Of a stretch of 64,000 nt of DNA, positions 51,243 through 60,491 are shown piece after piece. Source of the DNA: Micromonospora sp. WMMD812. GTDB lineage: Bacteria; Actinomycetota; Actinomycetes; Mycobacteriales; Micromonosporaceae. Location: NCBI RefSeq assembly GCF_027497215.1, contig NZ_CP114904.1, positions 7,036,501 through 7,100,500 of the forward strand, read 5' to 3'. Within the stretch, counting starts at the first letter, position 1, and the number at the start of each line of letters is the position of its first letter. The translations under genes were made by a program, and so were the position numbers. The notes under the pieces were generated by a model, which made no database searches, was not told where the DNA came from, and saw only the letters and a program-made list of their open reading frames with translations.

Positions 51243-54200
51243 CTACGGTGTGAGCTCCCGGTTCGCCCGGGCGGCGCCGGAGACCACGCGAGCCAGGTCC
51301 GCCGGGCTGAACCGCCCCGCCCTGCGGAACTGCGCGGCGATGAGGGCGACCGTCGACACGAAGTGACCGTGGCTGGCGAAGGGCGCGTGGTCCCACACCA
51401 GGTCGAGGAAGGTCGGGCCGTCGTCGCCGGGCGAGGGGATGCCCGCGACGGGTACGTCGTACCGGGGCAGCCCGTCGTCGCGCTTGTGGTTCGGCACGCC
51501 GGTGTCGATGGGCCCGAAGACGATCGTCGGTTCGACCCGGCGGAAGTACGACGAGACGGGCTGGGTGTCGCTGATGTAGTACGGGCGCAGGGTGAGCTCG
51601 TGCGTGGTGAAGAGCGGGTCACCCGACGCCGTGGTGCTCGCGTGCGTGATGGCCGAGCGGGCGTAGTCGCCGTCGCGCTTCAGGTGGCGGTAGAGGGACA
51701 GCTCGCGGTAGGTGCCGTTGCCGGGGTTGCCGAGGATCTGCAGGAGGACCGGACCCCAGAAGATCGATTGCGTGTCGGGACGGTCCAGCGCCCGCTCGAT
51801 CCGGATGCTGAAGGGCATCCGGATGTCGATGGTGTCGCCGCGCCGCCAGGTGCGGCTCAGGGTCAGGTAGCTGCCGGGCTTGGGGTTGCCCTTCTGCGCC
51901 ACGCCGTTGATCGAGACGAAGAAGCCCTTCTCGACCCAGCCGGGCACCCGCAGCTTGATGTCGAGCCGGCCACTGCCGTTCACGGTCAGCCTGGTGCGGT
52001 CCTCCCGCGGGTACGTCGTCTCCTGGGTGATGACGAAGCCCTTCTCCGCCCAGTTCAGGGTGGACGAGGCGTAGAGGTTGACCCACAGGCTCCGGCCGTC
52101 GGCCGACTTGAAGTAGATCGTCTCCTGGTATTTGGTGTGGTTCTCCAACCCGGTCCCGCCGCAGCACGTGCCGGTGTTGCCGTAGCTGCGGTTGGCGCCC
52201 GGGGTCAGCGGCTGGAAGTAGGTGACCTGCGGGTTGCTGACGCTGGTGGTGTCGGCGCGGGAGCCCGTGATCTGGTTCAGCAGGCCCCGCTCGTAGTAGT
52301 CCATGTAGGCCGCGTCGTGCTCGTGGAGGAACAGGTTGCGGGCAAGCTTGATGAGGTTGTACGTGGTGCAGGTCTCCGCGCCGCCCTGCGCGATGGCGTT
52401 CGCGATGTTGTCCCGGTTCTGGAACATCTCGATGTTGTTGTTGGAGCCGGGGTAGTTCCCGCTGGTCCCGCCGTTGGCGAACATGCGGTGCGGGACCACC
52501 ATGCCGAAGAAGTTCTTCGCGGCCTGGAAGTACTCGCGGTCGCCGCTGTGCTCGTAGACGCGCAGGTAGCCGACGAACTGCGGCACGTGCGAGTTGGCGT
52601 GCAGCCGGTCAGGGCGGCGACGGCCGGGATTGGTCTCCGGTGTGACGACGAGGATGTCGCGGTTCTCGACGCACGGGTCGAAGAGCGACTCCCGGTTGTC
52701 GAAGAACTTCGCCGTGTCCAGGTGCTTCGCCTGCCCGGTGAGCGCGTAGATCTCGGGGAAGACCTCGTTCGCCCCGCCGGTCTCGCCGGCGATGTAGAGG
52801 TCCCACATGTAATTCAGGTTGTCGCGGGTGATCGGCCCGGTGTAGTCGGGGTGGTTCTTGTCGCCGACGGTCAGGGCGAGGTGCGCCCAGTCGGCCATCG
52901 TCGTGACGACGTCGAGGGCCTTCTGGTTGTCCGTGTGGTAGTGCGCGTCCAGCAGGCCCCGCATGATCTTGTGTTGGGTGTACCAGGGGGCCCAGGTGTT
53001 CGTGCTCGCGTTGCCGCCGTAGACGGCCCAGCGCGGCGGGCCGAGCCGGAGCACGGCGTCCTCCGGGATGGCGCCCAGGTAACCCGGATGGGTCGGAACC
53101 CAGAGCGCGGTTCCACCGTCCTGGCTCGGCACGACACCGCCGTCGCGGCTGTTCGGGGAGGAGTCGGGGACGGTGGTGCCGCCGTCCTCGTCGAACCGGT
53201 ACCAGGCGATCGTCCCGCCGCCGGTGGTCCCGGCGGGCGAGTCCAGCAGCGACTGCACCTGCTGCGGGGTCAGGGCCCGGTCGAAGACGTGGAACTCGTC
53301 GATGGTCGCGTCCAGGAACGGGTCGCCGTACTGGGATCGGCCGATCCACCGGTTGCCGGGGTTCCCGAGGTGCGAGGGGTTGAGCGTCATGTTGGTGTTC
53401 GTGCCGGCGGGCTGACCGTTGACGTACAGCGTTCCGGTGTTCTGCGAGAGGGTGGCGGCCAGGTGCACCCACTGGTTGGTGGGCAACGGGGTGTTGCCGT
53501 TGATCTGCTGCTCGCCGCCGGATCCGCCGACGGTGATCGCGAACCGCGGCGCGTTTCCGGCAGCGCCGGCGCGCGGCGTGAGGAACATGTTGACCGTGGT
53601 GTTCTGACCGAAGTCGAACAGCCGGCTCCAGTTCTGGGTGGAGCCGAGATTCACCCAGGTGGCGATGGTGAAGTCGGTGAGCTGGCTGATCGCCTCCTGG
53701 GGAAGGGTCACGTACTGCGCCCGGCTGGGTCCGTTCAGGCGCAGCCCGTTACCGAACCGGCCCGGCACCCGGCCGATCTGCGGCGGCTCCTGCGGGTCCT
53801 CGCCCCCCGGGCCGCCGGTGCCCATCCGTGCGGTGATCGCGCTCTGGCAGGCGGCGAGCTCGTCGACCATCCAGTCGAGCTTGGTCTTGAAGATCGGCTC
53901 GCCCTGGTCGGCGTACGCCTGCGCCAGGGCGGTCATGAAGTGTCCGGCCCAGTGGCCGCTGAGCAGCCCACCGTCCTCCCAGCCGCCCGGCACGGAGACC
54001 CCCGACGGGTTCGGCCGGCCGGCCTGGTTGTTGAAGAGCACCAGGAAGCGCCGCTCGTCGAACTGCCGGAGGTAGTCCTTGGTGCGGTCACGCTTCTCCT
54101 GCAGCAGGCCGTTGCCCAGCCGCACCTCCCGTAGCTGGAACGGCCGGACCGGGGCGGTGCCGCCGGGGCCGGGAGAGGGCGCGGCCGGCCGGAGCCCGGT

Positions 54201-54341
54201 CGGGGTGGCCGCCGCCTCGGCCGTCGGCGCGGCCTGGGCGGCCGCCGGAAGCGCGCCGACGCCGGCCGCCGCGGCGGCGCCGACAGCGGAGGCCTGGAGC
54301 AGCTGACGTCGATTGACGGAGAGCTTGTCGGATGGGGCCAC
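51243..54341 (-). CDS. Exported beta-L-arabinofuranosidase (GH127/GH146-type) with LamG insertion
   Basis: A 1032-residue protein. The N-terminus has a Tat-type signal (NRRQLLQ followed by an Ala-rich hydrophobic run). The GH127 alpha/alpha barrel starts near 65 and is interrupted by a LamG/concanavalin-like domain (about 205-415). The barrel resumes to about 800 with Glu655-x-Cys657 (AETC) and Cys725-Cys726 (TCCGG), the zinc/nucleophile cysteine set of this family. Start GTG 54341 is preferred, with GGAAGGA upstream. It should remove terminal beta-L-arabinofuranose outside the cell, feeding the importers. Its promoter carries the ara operator. Confidence 0.9.
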   Translation of the reverse strand: MAPSDKLSVNRRQLLQASAVGAAAAAGVGALPAAAQAAPTAEAAATPTGLRPAAPSPGPGGTAPVRPFQLREVRLGNGLLQEKRDRTKDYLRQFDERRFLVLFNNQAGRPNPSGVSVPGGWEDGGLLSGHWAGHFMTALAQAYADQGEPIFKTKLDWMVDELAACQSAITARMGTGGPGGEDPQEPPQIGRVPGRFGNGLRLNGPSRAQYVTLPQEAISQLTDFTIATWVNLGSTQNWSRLFDFGQNTTVNMFLTPRAGAAGNAPRFAITVGGSGGEQQINGNTPLPTNQWVHLAATLSQNTGTLYVNGQPAGTNTNMTLNPSHLGNPGNRWIGRSQYGDPFLDATIDEFHVFDRALTPQQVQSLLDSPAGTTGGGTIAWYRFDEDGGTTVPDSSPNSRDGGVVPSQDGGTALWVPTHPGYLGAIPEDAVLRLGPPRWAVYGGNASTNTWAPWYTQHKIMRGLLDAHYHTDNQKALDVVTTMADWAHLALTVGDKNHPDYTGPITRDNLNYMWDLYIAGETGGANEVFPEIYALTGQAKHLDTAKFFDNRESLFDPCVENRDILVVTPETNPGRRRPDRLHANSHVPQFVGYLRVYEHSGDREYFQAAKNFFGMVVPHRMFANGGTSGNYPGSNNNIEMFQNRDNIANAIAQGGAETCTTYNLIKLARNLFLHEHDAAYMDYYERGLLNQITGSRADTTSVSNPQVTYFQPLTPGANRSYGNTGTCCGGTGLENHTKYQETIYFKSADGRSLWVNLYASSTLNWAEKGFVITQETTYPREDRTRLTVNGSGRLDIKLRVPGWVEKGFFVSINGVAQKGNPKPGSYLTLSRTWRRGDTIDIRMPFSIRIERALDRPDTQSIFWGPVLLQILGNPGNGTYRELSLYRHLKRDGDYARSAITHASTTASGDPLFTTHELTLRPYYISDTQPVSSYFRRVEPTIVFGPIDTGVPNHKRDDGLPRYDVPVAGIPSPGDDGPTFLDLVWDHAPFASHGHFVSTVALIAAQFRRAGRFSPADLARVVSGAARANRELTP

Positions 54342-54500
54342 TGGAGATCGTCCTTCCAACGTGGGAATAGGTGCAGGCCGCCTGGCCAGGTGTCCGGGTC
54401 CGCGGGGTCGAGGTAGGCCCGGCTCGCACCGCTGAGGCGGGCCGCTGGGGTGTGGACGGGTGGACGCGCCACCGTGGACGGGAACCGCCGCCTGCTGGGA

Positions 54501-54529
54501 GTGTGAGCGTTCACTTAAGCGAGCGTCAA
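54501..54529 (-). promoter_or_regulatory. GH127 promoter with LacI-type operator
   Basis: On the minus strand TTGACG (54529-54524), a 17-base spacer and TCACAC (54506-54501), overlapped by TGTGAGCGTTCACT (54502-54515), a one-centre variant of the ara operator. Geometry is the same as at araB. Confidence 0.8.
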
Positions 54530-54555
54530 TCCCTGCATCCAAGAAAGTTCGGGGT

Positions 54556-54595
54556 TTGACACGTCCACGAAATGTATCTATGTTAACGCTCAACA
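54556..54595 (+). promoter_or_regulatory. P450 promoter with operator-like palindrome
   Basis: TTGACA (54556-54561), a 17-base spacer and TATGTT (54579-54584) make the best consensus promoter in the window. ATGTTAACGCTCAACAT (about 54580-54596) is palindromic at its ends and shares the AACGCT core, so the same repressor may act on it. Confidence 0.7.
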
Positions 54596-54712
54596 TCATG
54601 CCTCGGTCGGTCCTGCGACCACGCGAACCGTCCTGCGCCGCCGCCACGGCCCGGTCGACGCGGGCGAGACGCTGACCGTGCCGGGTGGACGCGACCGATC
54701 GAGGAGGGCGCC

Positions 54713-55906
54713 GTGGCCGCCACCACCTTCGACGTGTCGGAGCTGTGGACGCCGGCGGTCCGCCGTGACCCGCACGACTTCTACGACCGGGTACGGCGGG
54801 CCGGCCGGCCGGTGCTCCAGGTCGATGCGGCGGGCAACCGGCTCTGGGTGGTCGCCGGACACGCGGACGTCGTGGCGGGCCTCCGTCATCCCGGGATCGG
54901 GCACGCGATCCACCGGCACTGCCCAGTGCCGCGTCAGTCGCGGCCGCCTCCGACGGACGAGGTGGCCAGGATCGAGGCGCGCCAACTGATCAACCTGGAC
55001 CCGCCCGACCACACGCGGCTGCGCGGGTTGGTCAGCGGCGGCTTCACGGCACGGGCGGTGGCACGGTTGGAGCCGTGGATCGGCGCCCTCGCCGATCGCC
55101 TCGTCGCGCAGGCACGGCGGCGGGGTCGGATCGACGCGGTCGCCGACCTCGCCGACCCCGTGCCGGTGAACGTCATCGCCGAGCTGGTGGGCGTACCGGA
55201 GGCCGACCGCCCGCGCTTCCGGGCCTGGTCCGCGGCGATCGTCTCGGCCAGCCCGCACGGACCGACCGCCACCCGCGAGTTCGCGGCCTACCTGGACGAA
55301 CTGGCGGCCCGGCGACGGGCGGACCCCCGCGACGACCTGGTGTCCGAACTGACCGCGCAGGAGGACAGCGAGCAGCGGCTCGACCGCGACGAGCTCGTGG
55401 CGCTCGTGCAACTGCTGCTGATCGCGGGCCAGGAGACAACCGTCGACCTCATCGTCAACGGCATCCGGCTCCTTCTCACGCACCCGTCGCAGTGGCAGGC
55501 GCTACGAGAGCGGCCCGCGCTCGCGGCCGCCGTGGTCGAGGAGACACTCCGGTTCCGCGGACCGGTCGAGATCGTGCCGCCGCGGTTCGCCTTCGAGGAC
55601 GTGGTGATCGGTGGTGGGTGGATCCCGGCGTTCGATCGGGTGGGGCTGTCGCTGTGGGGGGCCAACCGCGATCCGGCGGTGTTCGACCGGCCCCACGAGT
55701 TCGACATCCACCGCGCGGACCTGCGCCGGCACATCGCGTTCGGGCACGGGATCCACTTCTGTCTCGGCGCCCATCTGGCCCGCCTCGAGAGCCGGATCAT
55801 GTTCGAACGGATCGCGCGGCACCTGCCGGACCTGCGGCTCGCCGTCGACGCCGGTGACCTCGACGCGTTCCGGCTGCACCGCGACCACCTGCCGCTGCGG
55901 GTGTGA
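54713..55906 (+). CDS. Cytochrome P450
   Basis: A 397-residue bacterial class I P450. I-helix oxygen-activating motif is LLLIAGQETTVD (the usual AGxET), the ExxR is EETLR, and the heme loop is FGHGIHFCLGAHLARLE with the axial Cys. Length is typical. Start GTG 54713 follows GGAGGG. No ferredoxin or reductase gene is adjacent. It sits between sugar genes and may share their operator; its substrate is unknown. Confidence 0.94.
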   Translation: MAATTFDVSELWTPAVRRDPHDFYDRVRRAGRPVLQVDAAGNRLWVVAGHADVVAGLRHPGIGHAIHRHCPVPRQSRPPPTDEVARIEARQLINLDPPDHTRLRGLVSGGFTARAVARLEPWIGALADRLVAQARRRGRIDAVADLADPVPVNVIAELVGVPEADRPRFRAWSAAIVSASPHGPTATREFAAYLDELAARRRADPRDDLVSELTAQEDSEQRLDRDELVALVQLLLIAGQETTVDLIVNGIRLLLTHPSQWQALRERPALAAAVVEETLRFRGPVEIVPPRFAFEDVVIGGGWIPAFDRVGLSLWGANRDPAVFDRPHEFDIHRADLRRHIAFGHGIHFCLGAHLARLESRIMFERIARHLPDLRLAVDAGDLDAFRLHRDHLPLRV

Positions 55907-55942
55907 GACGCGCGAGGTGAGCCGCGGCCGGCGGGCGGCGGG

Positions 55943-56998
55943 TCAGGCCCTCGGCGCGGCGGAGCTCTCGCGGGCGACCAGTTCGGGAGCCAGCAGCATG
56001 TGCTCGATGGGGTGCCCCGACGAGCCGATCTTGCGGAGCAGCATGTCGATGCTCAGCCGGCCGAGTTCGGCGAAGTCCTGGCGGACGGTGGTCAGGGGCG
56101 GAAGGAAGTACTCCGAGTCGGGCATGCCGTCGAACCCGACGACGCTCACGTCCTCGGGCACCCGCCGGCCCGCCTCGTGCAGCGCGCGCAGCACACCCAG
56201 GGCGATCTGGTCGTTCGCGCAGAAGATCGCGGTGACGGTCGGGTCGGCCGCCAGCTTCCTGCCCTGCTCGTAGCCCGACCGGGCACTCCACTCCTGTGGC
56301 CCGACCGGTGGCACGAGCGCGCCGGCGGCGTACAGGGTGTCCCGCCAGCCCTCGACCCGCTCCACCGCCTCCGGCCAGTCGGCCGGGCCGGCGACGTGGT
56401 GCACGGTGGCGTGGCCGAGGTCCAGAAGGTGGCGGGTGGCGAGGGCCGCCCCGGCCCGGTTGTCGATCCGGACCGTGGGGACGCTGTCGTCGTCCGCGCC
56501 GCCGCCCACGCCGACGCAGGCGAGCACGGACGCCACCTCGACGAGCGCGTTGGTCACGGCCGGCTTCGGCGAGATGGCGATGATGCCCTCGACCGACTGC
56601 TGTGCGAGCCGGTCGACCGCGTCGAGGACCGATTGCCGGTCGAGGCGGCGGACGGTGGCCACGCTGACGAAGTAGCCGGCGGCGCGGGCGGCGTCCTCGA
56701 TGGCGTACAGCATCGAGGCGGGGCCGAACAGGGTGCTCTCGAAGCCGACGATGCCGAGCGTGCCGGAGCGTCGGGTGACCAGCGTGCGCGCGGCCAGGTT
56801 GCGGCGGTAGTTGAGCGCCTCCATCGCCTGGACGACACGCTCTCTAGTCTCCTGCCGAACGTTCGGATGATTGTTCAGCACCCGCGAGACGGTCTGATGG
56901 GACACGCCGGCGAGCCGTGCGACGTCCCGCATGATCGTCGCCCGCGGCCGCGGCGTGCTGCCGGTCTCCGCCTGATCCGCTGAACCTCCCCGAGGCAC
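55943..56998 (-). CDS. LacI family transcriptional regulator (probable arabinose regulator 2)
   Basis: About 351 residues from GTG 56998 (AAGGTAGG upstream); in-frame sequence to 57142 would cross an operator-like site and is unlikely. HTH VARLAGVSHQTVSRVLNNHP matches the regulator at 40901-41920, and the ligand domains are similar throughout. The two look like paralogues reading the same AGCGCT operator with perhaps different inducers. An operator-like sequence lies upstream at 57031-57044, suggesting autoregulation. Confidence 0.9.
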   Translation of the reverse strand: MPRGGSADQAETGSTPRPRATIMRDVARLAGVSHQTVSRVLNNHPNVRQETRERVVQAMEALNYRRNLAARTLVTRRSGTLGIVGFESTLFGPASMLYAIEDAARAAGYFVSVATVRRLDRQSVLDAVDRLAQQSVEGIIAISPKPAVTNALVEVASVLACVGVGGGADDDSVPTVRIDNRAGAALATRHLLDLGHATVHHVAGPADWPEAVERVEGWRDTLYAAGALVPPVGPQEWSARSGYEQGRKLAADPTVTAIFCANDQIALGVLRALHEAGRRVPEDVSVVGFDGMPDSEYFLPPLTTVRQDFAELGRLSIDMLLRKIGSSGHPIEHMLLAPELVARESSAAPRA

Positions 56999-57030
56999 TG
57001 GCCCTACCTTCTGCTCGGCATCGTCGATCA

Positions 57031-57044
57031 CTTTAGCGCTGGGA
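57031..57044. promoter_or_regulatory. AGCGCT operator-like site upstream of the second LacI gene
   Basis: CTTTAGCGCTGGGA shares TTAGCGCT with the ara operators and lies 33 bases ahead of the chosen start of the regulator gene. Probably an autoregulatory half-strength site. Confidence 0.45.
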
Positions 57045-57138
57045 ACCCGGGCGGCCGGATGCGCCGGTGGGGAAGCCGCTCCGCGCGCGACGCCGCGGAT
57101 GCCGCTGGTGGCGTCGACGGCGCTGGTGTCCGCACCGG

Positions 57139-58209
57139 TCACGGCAGCGCCTCGTCCCGCTGCGGCTCGCGAGGACGCCGGGGAGCCGGCGGGGCAGCCG
57201 GGCCGGTGGACTCACGGACGACCAGGCGGCAGGGCTGCCGGAGGACCCCACGCGACGGTGTCCCGTCGAGCGCGGCGAACAGGTGCATGACCGCGCTCGC
57301 GCCGAGCTGCTCGAGGTTGAGGTCGACGGTGGTCAGGGGAGGCCGGCAGTCGGTCGCGAAGTCCTCCCAGTTGTCGTAGCCGACGATGGCGACGTCGTCG
57401 GGGATCCGGCGACCGAGGTCGAGCAATGTCTGGGCGACCCCGGTCGCGATCTGGTCGTTGCCGCAGAAGACGGCGTCGACGTCGGGGTCGGCGCTGAGGA
57501 GCATGTGGGCGGCGTGCCGGCCCCAGCGCTGCGACCACTCGCCGTAGAGCGGCTCCCGGCCGGCCAGGGGTAGCCCGTGCTCCTCGAGGACGGCCCGCAG
57601 CCCGGTGACCCGGTCGCGGGCGGCCCGGTAGCTGTGCGGCCCGGTGACGTGGGCGATCCGGCGCCGGCCGAGAGCGACGAGGTGCTCGGCGGCGAGGCGG
57701 GCGCCGCCCTCGTCGTCGGCCAGCAGGGAGACGTCCTCGGGTTCGGCGGACTCGCCGTAGACGTAGACGACCGGGACGGGAATGTCCCGGGCGAGGGACG
57801 GCCGTACGTCGTTGCTGTCGCCGACCACGATGAAGCCGTCGACCCGGCGGGCGAGCAGCGTCCGGATGTAGTGGTGGCGGCGGATGGCATCCCCGCGGGC
57901 GTCGCAGAGCAGCACCGACATCTGCTCGTTGCCGAGGGCGTTCTCGGCGCCCAACAGGATCGGCATCGAGAAGCGACCGCCGAGTTCGTCGGTGAGCAGG
58001 CCGATGGTCCGGGTGCGACCCGATATCAGCCCCCGGGCCAGCGCGTTGGGGTGGAAGGACAGCTCGCTCGCCGCCCGGAGCACGCGTTCCCGGGTCGCGG
58101 GCGCGACCTCGCCCCGGTCGTTGAGCGCCTTCGAGGCGGTGGCCACGGAGACGCCGGCCCGACGCGCGACGTCGCTCAAGGTCACGGCCTGCGTGCGTTG
58201 CCTGCCCAT
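57139..58209 (-). CDS. LacI family transcriptional regulator (third)
   Basis: A 356-residue LacI-type protein. Its HTH VARRAGVSVATASKALNDRG differs in the recognition helix from the two ara-type regulators, so a different operator is expected; CGAAA...TTTCG palindromes lie directly upstream. Hinge FHPNALARGLISGRTR is normal. It probably controls the divergent ABC importer-GH127 operon. Confidence 0.92.
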   Translation of the reverse strand: MGRQRTQAVTLSDVARRAGVSVATASKALNDRGEVAPATRERVLRAASELSFHPNALARGLISGRTRTIGLLTDELGGRFSMPILLGAENALGNEQMSVLLCDARGDAIRRHHYIRTLLARRVDGFIVVGDSNDVRPSLARDIPVPVVYVYGESAEPEDVSLLADDEGGARLAAEHLVALGRRRIAHVTGPHSYRAARDRVTGLRAVLEEHGLPLAGREPLYGEWSQRWGRHAAHMLLSADPDVDAVFCGNDQIATGVAQTLLDLGRRIPDDVAIVGYDNWEDFATDCRPPLTTVDLNLEQLGASAVMHLFAALDGTPSRGVLRQPCRLVVRESTGPAAPPAPRRPREPQRDEALP

Positions 58210-58306
58210 CGAAACCCTTTCGACGTGTCATTTCGAACCCGAGCTGAGCCTAGCCACCCACGGTACGCCATCGGCGTCGCCAAGCTGTTACCCGACAAGG
58301 GCTTTT

Positions 58307-58322
58307 CCGAAAAGGTTTTCGG
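58307..58322. promoter_or_regulatory. CGAAA-type LacI operator 1
   Basis: CCGAAAAGGTTTTCGG is a perfect palindrome with a 2-base centre, about 100 bases upstream of the third LacI gene. Confidence 0.7.
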
Positions 58323-58595
58323 ATGGCAGCGTAGGACGCGGTGCCGGCCGTGCCCGCGCGAGCCGTCCGGATCGGGATCGTCCGCGGGTCGGACCGGTCC
58401 GCACCGGGGAACGCCGCCGCCTCCCGTGTGCTCGAGATGCGCGAGCGGTCGGCCGCCGAGTCGGGTCGTGAGATCCACGACGTGTCTCCGGGACCGTCCG
58501 CCGGGTGCCGGTCGCCCGACGGGGTCGTCGCGGCGCCCGCCGGGGGGCGGCACTGCCGACCGCCCTCGACAACGGCCGCCCGGCAATCCCCTCTC

Positions 58596-58608
58596 CGAAA
58601 GGCTTTCG
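58596..58608. promoter_or_regulatory. CGAAA-type LacI operator 2
   Basis: CGAAAGGCTTTCG is a perfect palindrome around a central G. Confidence 0.65.
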
Positions 58609-58739
58609 CAAATATTTCAGATGATCGAGCGGGGCGGGACGCTCGCCCGCCGGACCAACCGTAGTGCCAAGACGCGGTTACGGGAACGGTGGACCCGGTC
58701 GTCGAAGGCGGTTCGTGTTTTACCCGTTAGACATCTTGC

Positions 58740-58753
58740 CGAAATCGTTTTCG
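58740..58753. promoter_or_regulatory. CGAAA-type LacI operator 3
   Basis: CGAAATCGTTTTCG matches the general LacI-family consensus CGAAANCGNTTTCG exactly. It is about 330 bases upstream of the importer gene. Confidence 0.75.
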
Positions 58754-59086
58754 TGCGACACCCTAGCGGCAAGCAGTGACACCCACCACTTTGCCGCGGC
58801 GGTGACGATGTGACGCACGAGCCGCGCCGGATCCGGCGGGAGGCGTAGACGCGATGGGGCGGTACGGAACATCGCGCACAGCGGCCGTGCCGCACGGCGA
58901 AGTCCTCGGCGACGAGTTCACCGGGCCGAGCGGCCACACCCGACGCCGCCGCCCCGACGGTCCACACCGCACGCTCGCGCGGCCGGCGACCGTCACCCCC
59001 GGGCGGATACCCCTGATCGAACGTGAGCCTTCACCCCGCAGGGGCCGCACAGCGCCCTGCGAACGATGTGACCCGAGGAGATGAAC

Positions 59087-60385
59087 ATGAGGAGCACCCT
59101 GGGCAGACGTACAGCCCTGCGTTCGCTGGCGGGCGTCCTGGTGGCGGCCCTGACCGTCGGCGTGGCGGCGTGCAGCGGGGACGAACCGAGCGGCCCGAGC
59201 GTCGCCGAGGCCGGACCCACCGGCGTCGACGACGGCAGCGAACTCACCATGTGGACCCGTGCCCCGCTGGAGAAGCAGGCGAAGCTCCTCGTTGACGCCT
59301 ACAACTCCAGCCACCAGAACAAGGTCAAGCTGACCGTCGTGCCCAACGACGACTACGTGGCCAAGGTCGGGGCGGCCGCCGGGTCCGGCGGCCTTCCGGA
59401 CCTCTTCGCCGCGGACATCGTCTACGTGCCGAACTGGGTGAGCCAGGGGCTCTTCCAGGACCTCAGCACGAACATCAAGGGCCTCGACTTCAAGGACTCC
59501 ATCAACAAGGGGCACCTCGCGGCCGGCACCGTCGACGGCAAGGAGCACGTCCTGCCGTTCGTGCTGGACCTCTCGATGCTGTTCTGGAACAAGCAGCTGT
59601 TCAAGGAGGCCGGGCTGGACCCGGAGAAGGCTCCGGCGACGCTCGAGGAGTACGCCGCCGCGGCCAAGGCGGTCCAGGCGCTGAAGAAGGACGGCGTCTA
59701 CGGCACCGCGACCGGCCTGAACTGCGGCGGATGCCTCGTCTTCACCTGGTTCCCCTCCATCTGGGCCGCCGGCGGTCAGGTGTTCAGCGAGGACGGCACC
59801 GAGTCCAAGCTCGCCGACCCCACGGCGCAGAAGGTGTACAGCACCTGGAACGACCTGTGGAAGTCCGGCGCCGTACTGCCCGCGTCGGCCGGCGAGACGG
59901 GTCCGACGTGGACCGCGCCGTTCACCGAGGGGAAGGTCGGCCTGATGTTCTACCCGGCGACGCTGCTCTCCTCGACCCCGTTCGACGTCGGCGTCGCCGG
60001 GATCCCCGGCCCCGGGGGCGGCGCCTCCACCTTCGTCGGCGGGGACGGTATCGGGGTCTCCAAGGACTCCAAGAAGGCGGCGCAGGCCTGGAACTTCCTG
60101 AGCTGGATGATGTCCGAGGACGCCCAGGTCGAGGTGCTGGCGAAGAACAAGGACGTGGTGTCGCGCGCCGACCTCGCGAGCAACAAGTACGCCGCCGAGG
60201 ACCCGCGGCTGGTCACCATCAACGAGGTGGCCGGCAAGGGCGACACCCCCGTCGCGCTGAACTTCCAGCAGGCGTTCAACGCGCCGAACAGCCCCTGGCT
60301 GACCCTCGTCCGCAACCAGGTGCTCAACGGCAGCGGCGACGTGCAGAAGGACAACGGCGAGATCACCGCCGTTCTCAAGCAGTAG
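59087..60385 (+). CDS. Carbohydrate ABC transporter substrate-binding protein
   Basis: A 432-residue CUT1-type extracellular solute-binding lipoprotein (lipobox VAAC). The mature protein starts LTMWTRAPLEKQAKLLVDAYN and has a typical GDGIGVSKDSKKAAQAWNFLSWM near residue 325. ATG 59087 is chosen because GAGGAG is too close to ATG 59081. First gene of an operon with two permeases and a GH127; it probably binds an arabinose-containing oligosaccharide. No ATPase gene is present, as usual for systems sharing an MsiK-type ATPase. Confidence 0.92.
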   Translation: MRSTLGRRTALRSLAGVLVAALTVGVAACSGDEPSGPSVAEAGPTGVDDGSELTMWTRAPLEKQAKLLVDAYNSSHQNKVKLTVVPNDDYVAKVGAAAGSGGLPDLFAADIVYVPNWVSQGLFQDLSTNIKGLDFKDSINKGHLAAGTVDGKEHVLPFVLDLSMLFWNKQLFKEAGLDPEKAPATLEEYAAAAKAVQALKKDGVYGTATGLNCGGCLVFTWFPSIWAAGGQVFSEDGTESKLADPTAQKVYSTWNDLWKSGAVLPASAGETGPTWTAPFTEGKVGLMFYPATLLSSTPFDVGVAGIPGPGGGASTFVGGDGIGVSKDSKKAAQAWNFLSWMMSEDAQVEVLAKNKDVVSRADLASNKYAAEDPRLVTINEVAGKGDTPVALNFQQAFNAPNSPWLTLVRNQVLNGSGDVQKDNGEITAVLKQ

Positions 60386-60491
60386 CGGCCGTCACGGGCG
60401 TGCGTCGACCGCGGCAGTCCCCGGCCGGCGTACGCCCGCGACGCGGTCCTGATCGACGACGGTCCGACGCGGAAGAAACGAGAGGTTCCCG

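Larger units (their letters stand above)
54342..54712. other. Divergent regulatory region between GH127 and P450
   Basis: This 371-base region contains two facing promoters, each overlapped by an AGCGTT/AACGCT-type operator (listed separately). No gene is seen. Confidence 0.6.
58210..59086. other. Long regulatory gap between LacI and sugar importer
   Basis: About 877 bases with no convincing gene; open frames here lack family features. Three CGAAA-type palindromes (listed separately) lie in the first 550 bases. The last 300 bases may be a long leader; no riboswitch was recognised. Confidence 0.55.

Noticed and set aside
58854..59084. Short plus-strand frame before the sugar-binding protein
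   Set aside because: Low-complexity Arg/Pro-rich product without family features; more likely leader sequence.
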